A stretch of 37,586 nt of DNA from positions 1 to 37,586 of the forward strand of contig JBNGIO010006035.1 of the NCBI GenBank assembly GCA_049999805.1, given 5' to 3'. Source of the DNA: Folioceros fuciformis. Taxonomy: Eukaryota > Anthocerotophyta > Anthocerotopsida > Anthocerotales. The notes beneath the pieces are model-generated. The model was not told the origin of the DNA. It did not search any database and was given only the letters and a program-made list of their open reading frames with translations. A program made the position numbers and the translations under genes. The number at the start of each line of letters is the position of its first letter. Position 1 is the stretch's first letter. Positions 11,417-20,849 of this stretch are shown in pieces.

Positions 11417-12925
11417 AACTGTAATACTTTTATTTGCTGACCTTTCCTTGTCTTCTGAAAAGGAGTTGGATATCCTCCTCTGGTCGAAGCAAACGTGTGC
11501 ATGAATGAAGACGGAGGAGTGTACTGCCAGGGACACCTGCTTGCATCTCAAGTCACGCTTGCTTTTTCCTGGTAAGGTGACATGCTTGTGCTGTAAGTAA
11601 GTGCTCACTGTTGTTGTTGTATTTCTTAACATTGCAGCTCGCACGTTAAGTCATAAGTTGAGTGTGCATAGCTATGGTGTACTTTCTCAACTCTGCAACT
11701 GTTGACCTTCTGTTGTCAAGGCAGACGAAATGCATGCCACAACGCGACATGAAGGTAGGAAATGGTCCTCCTTAGATTGTCCTTGGATTGTGTACTAAGC
11801 CATGAAGGCTAAGGTGACTGGCCAACTTGCAAAGGACGCAGCGCCATTGGCTGCGGCTAGCAACGAGTTCGAGTTGGTGTGCTGCCCTCGAGCTAGCAAG
11901 TCCTGCGCAGTTGTGTGAAAGCACTTGAAAGTTAAGAACCCTCCTCCACCACCTGATGTGCTGAGATGTGCATCAAGCCGGGCATCATTCAGGCAGTGCG
12001 GCTACAGTTGGGCATCTCTGGCCCTAGTCTTTGACGAGTCTTCAGCATCTTTCAAGGACTATCAGCGCGTACTGGCTTGTCAGCCAATGTCAGGTAGCGC
12101 TGACGAGTTCATCATCCCATCAGTCTTCTCCAGCCTGTTACAGGTCTCTTATGAAATTCCAAGCTTCCATGAGCGTTGAACCTCGTTTACCCCACCTCGG
12201 ATGTCAGTTTATAGCAGGACCGATAATGTTGTGAATAGATTCCTATGGACAGATCTCCAACCATATCGAAAGCCACAAGCAACCCATCCTGAACGCTGTA
12301 CACCCTCAAATAAAGCCGCTAGTCTCGGTTTCCTGTTCCAAGAAATGCCGTCGCTGTAGTCGACTAGAACTTGTGGCTGGCAAATGTCACGAGCCTTGGG
12401 CTGCGGGTTCTTGAGCAGGTCAAGTGGCCACATGGAACATTGCTGGAATACCAAAGCCTCGAAGTTTGCTGTCGGTCGGGATAAAATTCTGACGTGATCG
12501 GATTCAAGACCCGCTCGGCATCAATCAGTCAGGACAGGGTCCTACAGTGAAAAGTGCATGGCTTCAAATGGCCACGACTCCCTCATTCGAAACACCATTG
12601 TTCCATCCGATAGAAGTAGTCGTGCGGGCGAGCTTACAAGAACGGCGTAGAAATGCGTCTTAGTGTACCATCACAAATCATGTGAGTGCCCCAGTCCAAG
12701 ACGACATTCATCGACAGTGATCCCCGGAAATTTTTCATCATGGTTGGTTTCTGAGATCGAATATCATCTCCAGCTTTCATTGCTTTGTGGAATTTTCTTG
12801 TTCCTTCCCAGGACAGAATAGGTGTACGTGCCTGTCAAGCAGTGTACGCTGCATGTCCACAGGACCCGGCTCCAAGCAGCCAGATTGTTGAGGACCAGGA
12901 ATTGGGGAGCGTGAACGATGACAAG
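11417..12925. other. Intergenic region between RRP45 and the NPF gene
   Basis: It contains the RRP45 3' flank and the NPF upstream region. I see no separate gene. Reading frame stays open upstream of my chosen NPF start back to an ATG at 12785. A pyrimidine-rich tract ending in CAG at about 12,812 resembles a splice acceptor, so part of 12785-12925 may be NPF coding or 5' untranslated exon. Confidence 0.5.
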
Positions 12926-14978
12926 ATGTCAGTTTACCGCACGACGGACAATTCTGTGGATATCTGGGGACGGCCCTCCAACAAACTCAAAACCGGGCGT
13001 TGGAGATCTGCATGGGTCGTCTGTGGTGAGGGGGACGAAACCTTTGCAATGCACAGAATTTGCCTTGCATTTGGTCCTGCTGAAATGCTGGTTGACTGAA
13101 TTCAATGTTCTGGTTGACTGAATTCAATGCTTGCATTGCAGCATTGAATGTGGCGGACACCATGGCTGTCATCGGCATTGGTGGCAACCTGGTGACGTAC
13201 CTTATGTTCACATTCCACATGACAGGCCCGGAAGCGGGCAACCTGACAACAAATTTCATAGGCGTCAACTACTTGCTTCCAATGCTGTGGGGCTTCTTGG
13301 CCGACGCCTACCTAGGCCGATTCCTCACCATATCCGTGGCATGTGTTATGGCGATCATGGTGACTACTTTCCCCTGCCTCTCTATCGTCGTCATCTTCCT
13401 TCATGCACCAAACTCTTCGTGCAAGCATTCTATCGGATTCAACAACGAGTGCAGTCTACAACAGCTGATGCAACCGACATGTGCTTCAGGGCCTCGTCAT
13501 TCTCACTGTGCAAGCTGCCACACCGTCTCTGCTCCCTCCAGCCTGCACGACATACCCGAAATGCCCGAACCCCAGCTCCAACGTAATGAACCTCTTCTAC
13601 GGGGGCCTGTTCCTGCTGGCGGTGGGATCCGCGGGGATCAAGCCCTGCATCTCCTCCCTGGGGCAGGAGCAGTTCGACGAAGGCGATCCCGCGGAGAAGA
13701 ATCAGCAAACGCACTTCTTCACTGTCTTCTTCAGCTCCATCGACATGGGCAACCTCATCAGCTTCTCGATACTGGTATGGGTCCAAGATCACGTAGGATG
13801 GGGCCAGGCGTTAGGCATCAACCTGGGCTCCTTGGCCCTCGCCTCCCTTGCCTTCTGGCTCGCCACACCCTGGTTCAGGTACGTCTGGCACGTCACCCAA
13901 CTCTCCAAGTCACCCGCACTGGCCCTCTTCCCCCCTTTCACCAAAGCGTTACTCTTCCAGGCACCAAAAGCCGAGAGGCAGCCCGTTCACCCGCATGGCT
14001 CAAGTATTCGTCGCCGCCATCTCCAATGCCAAGCTCACCGTCCCGCCCAACACCCGCGACCTCCACGAGCTCAGCGACAAGGAATGCCAGCACCGAGGCC
14101 TCCGGAAGGTGGAGCACACCAACGGTTTCCGCTGGCTCGACAAGGCAGCCATCAGGCCAACGGTCCAACGAGCCGAAACCGAGGCCTACTCTGATTCCAA
14201 TCCGTGGAAGCTCTGCACCGTGACGCAGGTGGAGGACACCAAGAGCGTGATCCAGATCCTCCCCATCTGGCTCACAAACATCACGGTATGGACGCTCTTC
14301 GCACAGCATCTCTCCTTCAGCATCGGGCAGATCGGCAGCGTCGATCGGCGGCTGATCGGCAACTTCGAAATCCCGCCGGCCTCAGCCACGATCTTCTTGA
14401 TCCTGGCAGCCCTCTCCGTCATCCCCGTTTGGCACTACGTGGTGACTCCCCTCAGTCGGTCCAGAGGTGGCGTCACTCAGCTGCAGCGCATGGGGATCGG
14501 GATGGTGCTGTCCTCGGTGGCCATGGTGACGGCTGCCTTGGTGGAGAGAAAGCGGGTGGGCATCATCCGAACCCATGGGCTAGACTACCAGGATCTCCTG
14601 GCCGGAGCTGTGCCCATGACCGTCTGGTGGTTCGTGCCGCAGTACGTGATTCTGGGCTTCACTGAGATCATCCTGGGCGTCGCCCATCTGCAATTTTTCT
14701 TCGTGGAAGTCCCCGACGGGATGAAGAGCGTGGGGACTGCTCTCTTCTTCGGTAACGTCTCCCTGGGGTACTTCCTCTCCACAGTGCTCGTCACCGTCGT
14801 CAACTCCTACACCACCAAGCACGGCTATGGCTGGCTCGATGGGGATGGCATCGTGCATGGCGGGCTGGAGAATTTCTATTGGCTCTTGACCGGCATGGTG
14901 GTTGTCAGTATTTTCCTCTTCCTCCTCCTCGCTCGGGTGTATCGCTACAAGCAGCTTCATTCCGTTTCTACTTCATAG
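12926..14978 (+). CDS. NPF (NRT1/PTR) family transporter, 4 exons
   Basis: Exons are 12926-13025, 13142-13359, 13490-13878 and 13961-14978, giving 574 residues. An in-frame ATG at 12785 would give 621. I prefer 12926 because NPF proteins usually have a short N-terminus before the D-G-x-V-D-x-x-G-like segment, here NSVDIWGRP. Family signatures include IGIGGNLVTYL, GFLADAYLGRFLT, AVGSAGIKPCISSLGQEQFD, PRGSPFTRMAQV, PWKLCTVTQVEDTKS and NFEIPPASATIF. About 12 membrane segments are expected, split by the central cytoplasmic loop encoded at the start of exon 4. Relatives carry nitrate, peptides, hormones or glucosinolates, so the substrate cannot be named. The usual ExxE[R/K] proton-coupling motif of helix 1 reads N36-V-A-D-T40 here. 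The R-x-x-T site matching the regulated threonine of Arabidopsis NRT1.1 is present (R93, T96). Confidence 0.93.
13089..13129 (+). repeat. 22-bp period duplication in NPF intron 1
   Basis: TGGTTGACTGAATTCAATG occurs at 13089-13107 and again at 13111-13129, with TTC between. The second copy lies just before the acceptor of NPF exon 2 (13142). Each copy contains a TTGAC/CTGAA stretch that could act as a branch point. Confidence 0.85.
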
Positions 14979-15277
14979 AGATTTTACTCTGTACATGAAT
15001 CATAGTCAGGAAATGGAGACTCCAATACGAAAGAATCGATGGGACAAAACCGTCTACCCTTCTGGGTCATAGCCCCTTTCTTTACCTCTTATGCTCTTTC
15101 AAACAATTAGAATTTGAGGATCAAATGGAACAGTATTACACACAACTCACGCAAAGGCTTTACTCGAACACAGAATAGACCGCTGTACAGAAGCTTGAGC
15201 TGCTATACCACTTCCGGTATCCAGCATGCAGCATCATGCAATATGTGATCGCGCACACACTAGGGAAGGGAATCTAG
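14979..15277. other. Convergent 3' flanks of NPF and MSRB
   Basis: About 300 bases separate the stop codons of the convergent NPF (plus) and MSRB (minus) genes. The interval should hold both 3' untranslated regions. No gene or repeat is seen. Confidence 0.6.
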
Positions 15278-16161
15278 CTAGCTCTTGTTGGCTGGGGTGA
15301 ACGTGAGGGAAATGCTGTTGACACAGTGTCTGGCATCGGTAGGAGTCTTAAATCCCTCGCCTCTGAAAACATGCCCTAAATGACCTCCACAGGAGGTGCA
15401 AGTGATCTCTACCCTTCGACCATCTGCATCACGCTGCACAGCACACAGCAGGTTCAGATCGTCAACACCGCAAGCTCAGTGCAAACCATGGGAAGTGCAG
15501 CGAGGGTTGCAAAACTGGATACTGCACTCACTGTCTCGGTGATGGCACCAGGCACGCCCTCGAAGAAAGCTGGCCATCCACATCCCGAGTCGAACTTAGT
15601 GGTAGACTTGTAAAGCGGAGTCCCGCATCCGGCGCATTCGTAGACACCATCTTCCTTGTGCTTGTCGTACTTGCCAGTCCCAGGATACCTGCACAGCATG
15701 GAACAGTGGGAATAACAGATGAGCACATCCTCCACCTGAGCATGTTCCGGATGCACAGAAGATCCCTCGTCAGCAGTCCATCATCCTTGCATGTGAGTGA
15801 CGCAAATTGCACACGCATACGACAGGGCAGAAGGGCAGGGCAAACGGCAAACGATGGACACTCACTCGGTGCCCTTCTGCCTCAAGATCCTAAACTGCTC
15901 GGGGCTGAGGACAGTGCGCCACTCCTCTTCGGTCTTCTGCACAGGTGACACCCCGGTGCTGCTGCCGGAAGCCATGGTAGCCACGCGACGCCGGGTGGAA
16001 ACCCTGGGGGCTGGAGCCGAGACTAGCAACAGCTGTAGAGAAGAATTGGCAGGGCACGCGGCCACCGAGGCCACAGTCCTGGCAGCGGGCGCAGCAGGGT
16101 GTTGCAAGCTGAGCGCGCGGGCAAAGGTGAGCTTGGAAGTCGGCAAGACGAGAGCTGCCAT
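15278..16161 (-). CDS. MSRB: Peptide-methionine (R)-S-oxide reductase MsrB, probably plastid-targeted (3 exons)
   Basis: Exons on the minus strand are 16161-15866, 15688-15532 and 15433-15278, joining in phase to 202 residues. The enzyme reduces methionine-R-sulfoxide in proteins and so repairs oxidative damage. The core has [45 protein letters not shown] and DARHCVNS. C188 in RHCVN is the expected catalytic cysteine. C117, C120, C163 and C166 form the two CxxC pairs that bind zinc. C135 (GCGWP) is at a position seen in some plant MSRB forms. Roughly the first 60 residues are rich in Ala, Ser and Arg with few acidic residues, like a chloroplast transit peptide. An in-frame ATG at 16221 exists, but [10 protein letters not shown] at 16161 is the better transit-peptide start. 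Confidence 0.95.
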
Positions 16162-16341
16162 CGTTAGGACGTGGTGGAGGAGATAAAGGCCGGGTCCGCC
16201 GAGCCGGCAGTAGCCGAGCATCTTCTCCGGAAATAGCCACGAAGGTAAGCTGCTACGTCCCCCGCCCGCATATTATGACCTTGAAAGCGCGTTCTGTGTT
16301 GAGTGTAATGCGACTGCTGCACGATCAACTGTGCTACAAGC

Positions 16342-16605
16342 TTGCTCGATGCTGTTGTGGCCACTTGCTCTCCGGATCCATCAGGCCTGGAGGAGGCAGA
16401 CAGAGCTGCGGAGGCCGACCCGCAAGCCCCTGAAGCTCTGCCGTGGCAATTAGGGTTTTCTGTTGGCTACAAGGACATCCTGGCAGTGCTGCAGATGACT
16501 TTGTCGTGCTGTTCATCCGATTCTCAAGAGACGGTGCCACCTCGCTTGCCATTAGATTCTTATGTGCGACCAGAGAACTTCACCTGGACTGAAGACTGGC
16601 GATGA
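16342..16605 (+). CDS. Possible small ORF or exon, unrecognised
   Basis: An 87-codon frame starts MLDAVVATC and ends ENFTWTEDWR. I do not recognise it. It lies upstream of, and divergent from, MSRB and overlaps a telo-box, so it may be promoter sequence rather than coding. Another open frame (16602-16808) follows in a different phase with no family motif. Coding status is uncertain. Confidence 0.2.
   Translation: MLDAVVATCSPDPSGLEEADRAAEADPQAPEALPWQLGFSVGYKDILAVLQMTLSCCSSDSQETVPPRLPLDSYVRPENFTWTEDWR
16450..16458 (-). promoter_or_regulatory. Telo-box (AAACCCTAA)
   Basis: The plant telo-box motif is present on the minus strand about 290 bases upstream of the MSRB start codon. Telo-boxes are common in promoters of plant housekeeping genes. 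The match is a short exact motif, so chance occurrence is possible. Confidence 0.4.
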
Positions 16606-16992
16606 CCTTGCATGTGAAGAGCGTGTCAAGAGCCTATACAACGGATGTCAAGGAGCTTTCACAGGACGTTGGAGATAGCCAGATGGGTAGAGGATGGGTG
16701 GAGAAAGTCAAGAGTGAAAACCATAGCCAGTGGGCCAAAGCTAACCAACCTTTTGTCTTTGCTCGAGACCCACGTTGCCTTTTTGATACAGTTGCTGCTG
16801 ATGCTTGAATTACTTGCCGGAACCTTGAGACGTGGAATGGAGAAGTTCTTGGTAGGTGCAAACGCGCGAACTTTCCCATGCTTGACCAAGTTTGACGACA
16901 AATGCCACAATCTGAGAGGCATTCCGAAAGTTATCTGTCCGAACTTTGTCGATTAGCGGCTCGGCTTTTTGCATCTCCGTTCACCAGGCGGG

Positions 16993-17318
16993 TATGGCAT
17001 ACCAAAGGGGACACGCCCCCTCTCTCTAGGTTTTTTTACAAAACCACGGGTTATGCGTCCGCTTTGGCGCGTACGCGAGTTTGAGGGCCAAAACCAAACC
17101 GGCGCGCCCCCACCTATGGTTACAGGGGGGTGTTTGGGCTTTCTGCCCTTAGGCCGCCCGGCATCCAGACCAAAACGGGCTGTAACGGTTGAGCCATGTC
17201 CCCTGTGGTGCGGACGACAGGAAAAATATAGGCAGCAAAAGGGAATATTCGTCTGGATACCCCACGGGAAACCATTAAAAAATGTACAGTGAGAGAGTGT
17301 CCTCTTTGGCATGCCATA
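16993..17318. mobile_element. MITE-like element with terminal inverted repeats
   Basis: The left end reads TATGGCATACCAAAGGGGAC and the right end, reverse-complemented, reads TATGGCATGCCAAAGAGGAC. They match with two mismatches over the first 22 bases, and then both continue into CTCTCTC. The outermost TA on each side could be a TA target-site duplication, as for Tc1/mariner-type elements, with the element proper starting TGGCAT. The interior (about 280 bases) has no transposase coding capacity, so it would be non-autonomous. The superfamily assignment is inference. Confidence 0.65.
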
Positions 17319-18073
17319 GGCGAGGGTATCTTGAGAGGTCTTTTACTCTTGTGCTGCAAGTCTAGCAATGGAACTGTGCTGGTTTGGGGAGCGGAGCTTA
17401 AAAATAACGCCCGAGAGACTTGGCCACCTTTGGCAGATTCGAACGGAGGATGTCATGAATGTGGAGATGCGCATCGGCCTGACAAACGGCCGATGCGACA
17501 CGCTTCAACTAAATGGATCCCCATACAATCTACATGGTAGACGGTAATGCTCTCCGAAGTTTCCTCCTTACCTCGTCCCTCCCAAAATACAAGCACACTA
17601 TGAAGTGGGATTTATTCGGCTTCTGCGTCTGTGTCGCATCCCGCCAGCGCTCTCCCCCATCCTCCTGGGTCTCTGGCGCGGCATCAGGCAGCTCATTGCG
17701 AATCGTGTGCAGGAATCTCGAAGCTCGACACTCTTCATAAGGCAGATTGAGGTGACTTCCTGCTGTAGGATCTGCCATTCCACCTCCAGCTCCTTTGTGA
17801 ATTGCACTGTGCGCCTGCTCCTAAAATCCGACCTCACGACTGCCCCCAGGTACCAGCTCCGCCGACTCGCGCAGGTCTGCATCCGGACAAGATTCAACAT
17901 GTCAACCAATTGCGTCCATGAGCCCGGCCAGGGTGACCTAACGCGCACCTTCTCCTCCGCACCACAGGTGCCGAGGGCCAGGTATCATATGCATCCACTT
18001 ACCCTGATAGCGTGCATCGACATTACTGTTCGTTGAATCCGGTGGTGAGGCAAGCTGAAGGGAGAAGAAGCTT
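17319..18073. other. Intergenic region upstream of the dehydrogenase
   Basis: No gene is firmly supported. A perfect 10-bp stem with an 8-base loop lies at 17470-17497 (CGCATCGGCC...GGCCGATGCG). Open frames exist on both strands at about 17530-18036 but carry no recognised motif. One of the plus-strand segments could hold the missing first exon of the dehydrogenase. Confidence 0.35.
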
Positions 18074-18203
18074 GTGTGGAATTGTGGGAGAAGGTATGAG
18101 ATTGTGTGGGATTGTGAGAAGGTATGAGGCTATGTGCGATTCCGATGGAGTACAACATTGTGTGGAATCGTGAGAAAGTACGGGACTGTGTGATATTCTG
18201 GAG
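18074..18203. repeat. Degenerate tandem repeat, unit about 30 bp
   Basis: Successive units resemble GTGTGGAATTGTGAGAAGGT plus ATGAG..., with variants GTGTGGGATTGTGAGAAGG, GTGCGATTCCGATGGAG, GTGTGGAATCGTGAGAAAG and GTGTGATATTCTGGAG. It lies immediately upstream of the resolved dehydrogenase exon, in its promoter or first intron. Confidence 0.65.
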
Positions 18204-18286
18204 TGGGGCATTGGCATGTGGATTCTGGATCGACATCGCGCGCTGTAAGGTCTGACATTTTCGGGAACTAGTGCGCCCGATGGCAG

Positions 18287-19145
18287 GTTCCAGGGGCAGG
18301 TGGCGGTGGTGACGGGCGGGGCGAGCGGAATAGGCGAGGCGACGGTGAGGAGGTTTGTGAGCGAGGGGGCGAGGGTGGTGATCGCGGACATTTTGGATGA
18401 GCCGGGGAAGAAGCTGGCGGAGGAGCTCGGCTCGGCAGCGCATTTCGTGCACACCGATGTGACCAAAGAAGAGGACGTGGCGGGCGCGGTGGATGCGGCG
18501 CTGGCACTTGGGGGCCGGCTGGACGTAATGTTCTGCAATGCAGGAATCCTCGGCGCGGCTGGCGCCATAGACGAGCTGGATATGAAAGAGTACGACTTCA
18601 CCTTGGCGGTGATGCTCAAGGGTCCGGTCCTCGGGCTGAAGTACGCGGCGAAGGTGATGAAGCCGGCGCAGCGAGGCTCCATCATCTTCACCTCCAGCAC
18701 TGCATCCATCCAGGGCGGGCTCGGTCCGCACTGCTACACAATCGCCAAAACCGGCCTTATCGGCCTGACCAGGAGCGCGGCCTTCGAGCTCAAGAGCTTT
18801 GGGATCCGGGTGAACGCGGTGGCCCCGGACGCGGTGGCCACACCCCTGCTCCAGCACGCGTTCAAGACCCTCCCCGGCGTCCCGAAAGACCTAACCCTGG
18901 AGGGGACCAAGGCGATTGTGAAGAGCCAGTCCTTCGTCAAGGGCCAGGAGCTTACGCTGGAGCAGGTGGCCGCCACTGTTGCCTTCCTGGCCAGCGATGA
19001 TGCCGGCTACATCACTGGGCAATGCATTGTGCTGGATGGAGGACGCACCTCTTTGCACCTCTCCATGACCGACAATTGGTTTCGAGGCCGCCTCCCTCTT
19101 CTCAGAGAAGCAGGCATCACAGGCGTTGAGAACAAGGAAACCTGA
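18287..19145 (+). CDS. Short-chain dehydrogenase/reductase (ABA2/momilactone synthase-like), 5' exon unresolved
   Basis: The exon encodes a complete Rossmann-fold classical SDR starting FQGQVAVVTGGASGIGEAT. Counting from the GTG at 18300, it has the cofactor motif TGGASGIG, an NAD-favouring aspartate (D30 in VIADI), NAG (80-82), catalytic serine (132 or 133) and Y146-x-x-x-K150 (YTIAK). It resembles plant SDR110C enzymes such as xanthoxin dehydrogenase and momilactone synthase. The substrate is unknown, and oxidation of a secondary alcohol with NAD is likely. The frame has no ATG before an in-frame TAA at 18246, so a short first exon must lie upstream. The CAG at 18284-18286 is a plausible acceptor. 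After the usual end (LDGGRTS) there is an unusual tail of about 30 residues to the TGA at 19143. Confidence 0.88.
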
Positions 19146-19557
19146 GGCTGGCTGGCTGGCTGCGGCCACCAACCACCAAGCTGGAGCATCAGCTTCCAAT
19201 GGTGACCAACGTGCACAAGCAGAAGCAGACGAAGACTCTGGTTGGTACGCTGCTCAACTACGGCCAAATCAGTTGGTGGAAGTCTGGTTGCGGCATCCGA
19301 ATGAAATTTGCGTGCAATAGACTTGTGGGGACATTCTACCATCTCTAGACACGCTAATTCTCAGCACGATCACTGTTTCGGGTTGTGCTCCATCCAAGTG
19401 GGACTCTGTCGTATGCTCCATCGGGAGTGGCAGGAATACTCGGAGACACGATGACTCGACACCTTAAATGTATTTGCAACAATGCTTTTTATTTAAAAAA
19501 TAATTCATAAGGATGATCATATTAGTTACCTTTGGACAGACCACCTCATGACACCCT
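19146..19557. other. 3' flank of the dehydrogenase, no gene seen
   Basis: It contains the expected 3' untranslated region and an AT-rich stretch around 19,465-19,530. I see no coding or RNA gene. Confidence 0.5.
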
Positions 19558-19760
19558 CACCGAGATGGGATGAGACACTGGTCGTCGTCTCTCGTAGCCC
19601 GGGCTTCTTTGGATGACATCCACTGGCACAGTTGAGATGAGCCACCGGCCCCCATCTCTCCCGGCTCGGGCTTCTGTAGATGACAGCGACACCCCTTCAC
19701 AGAGTTGAGATGAGCCAGCGATCTCCATGTCTCCCAGCTCGGGATTCTTTGAATCCCTGG
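19558..19760. repeat. Tandem repeat, three diverged copies of about 73 bp
   Basis: The segments GTTGAGATGAGCCACCGG... (19631) and GTTGAGATGAGCCAGCGA... (19704) start 73 bases apart. An older copy starts near 19558 with GAGATGGGATGAGAC. Each unit also carries a CTCGGGCTTCT-like stretch. No coding role is evident. Confidence 0.7.
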
Positions 19761-19789
19761 TTGACGGGACGCCAGATCCACAGCAGCCT

Positions 19790-20460
19790 GGGTGGATGCC
19801 ATGGCCTCCCGGCTCCATTTTCTTCCTTCCCCTTCCTCGATGTGCTTCTCCTCTTCCCTTCCCAATTCCATGGCCTTTCTTCTCCTCCTCCTTGCCCTCC
19901 CTCCTTCTCCCCCTTCCCCTCGCTTCNNNNNNNNNNNNNNNNNNNNNNNNNNNNNNNNNNNNNNNNNNNNNNNNNNNNNNNNNNNNNNNNNNNNNNNNNN
20001 NNNNNNNNNNNNNNNNNNNNNNNNNNCGCTACTCCTCTTCTTCTTTCCTTCCACTTCGGTTTTTTCGGTTTAGAGCTCAAGCGATCAGCTTTCAAAGCCA
20101 TGGCCTCTTGCCTCCGCATTCTTCCTTTCCCCTTCCTCTTTCAGAACCTCTCTTCCTCTCCCCCCTTCCCCTCGCCTCGTCCCCTGTTCTTCTTCCCTTC
20201 CTCTTTGGAAACCATGGCCTCTCTTCTTCTCCCAAAGAGGCCATGACCTCTCTCCTTCTCCCCCTTTCGCCATTCTTCGTCCCTTCCCTCCACCCCTCTT
20301 CTTCTTCACTTTCTCTTTCGAAGCCATGGCCACTTGCGTTTGCATTCTTCCCCTTCCTCTCTTCTTCGCCCCTTCTGACTTCCAAAGCCATGGGCTTCTC
20401 GCCTCCGCATTCTCCCCTTCCCCACTTTCCCCTTTCCCGCTTCCCACAAAAAGAGAATGG
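19790..20460. repeat. Pyrimidine-rich minisatellite-like block with 100-N assembly gap
   Basis: The plus strand is dominated by C and T with a recurring CCATGGCCTC core (near 19799, 19869, 20098, 20213 and 20324, plus a CCATGGGCTTCTC variant near 20389). It is often followed by GCCTCCGCATTCTTCC. Bases 19927-20026 are N. Long open frames on both strands here are low-complexity and span the gap, so I do not treat them as genes. A 10-bp palindromic stem lies at 20213-20245. Confidence 0.7.
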
Positions 20461-20849
20461 CTGCGCACATCAAAATATACATAAAGTTTGCAAAATAACA
20501 CACACAAATAAATACAGAGCCAGACACCATTTTTTTAATCCGGAGCGCAGTTGTTTCGTCCTAGGCTTCCCAGATTCTGTTGTGTAAGAAACATCTTCTA
20601 ACTTATCATTTAATAAAGTCTTCTTTCCTTCCTACTTTCTCGACCTACATATGGGTAGATACAATGTTGTATGTACACTCAAGATTTCAGAGAGATCCGC
20701 GCGGGAAGATGATACACAGGTGGCTTGACAAAAACCAACGGAAACACGTGGACAATGAACCGGTCCCAGCTTCAAAACCTCCATGCTTGTTCTCGGAACT
20801 CGAATTTACACTTTTCAAGGTCCCATAATTAACGCAGTGGAGTACACGC
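20461..20849. other. 3' flank of the TLDc gene, no gene seen
   Basis: AT-richer sequence lies between the pyrimidine-rich block and the TLDc stop codon. It probably includes the 3' untranslated region of that minus-strand gene. No other feature is supported. Confidence 0.45.

Noticed and set aside
17985-18857. 290-codon minus-strand frame
   Set aside because: It lies antisense to the clearly conserved dehydrogenase exon and partly over a tandem repeat; a shadow of a GC-rich gene.
19680-20587. Long frames on both strands through the N gap
   Set aside because: They run through 100 N and a CT-only repeat; translation is low-complexity and not evidence of a gene.
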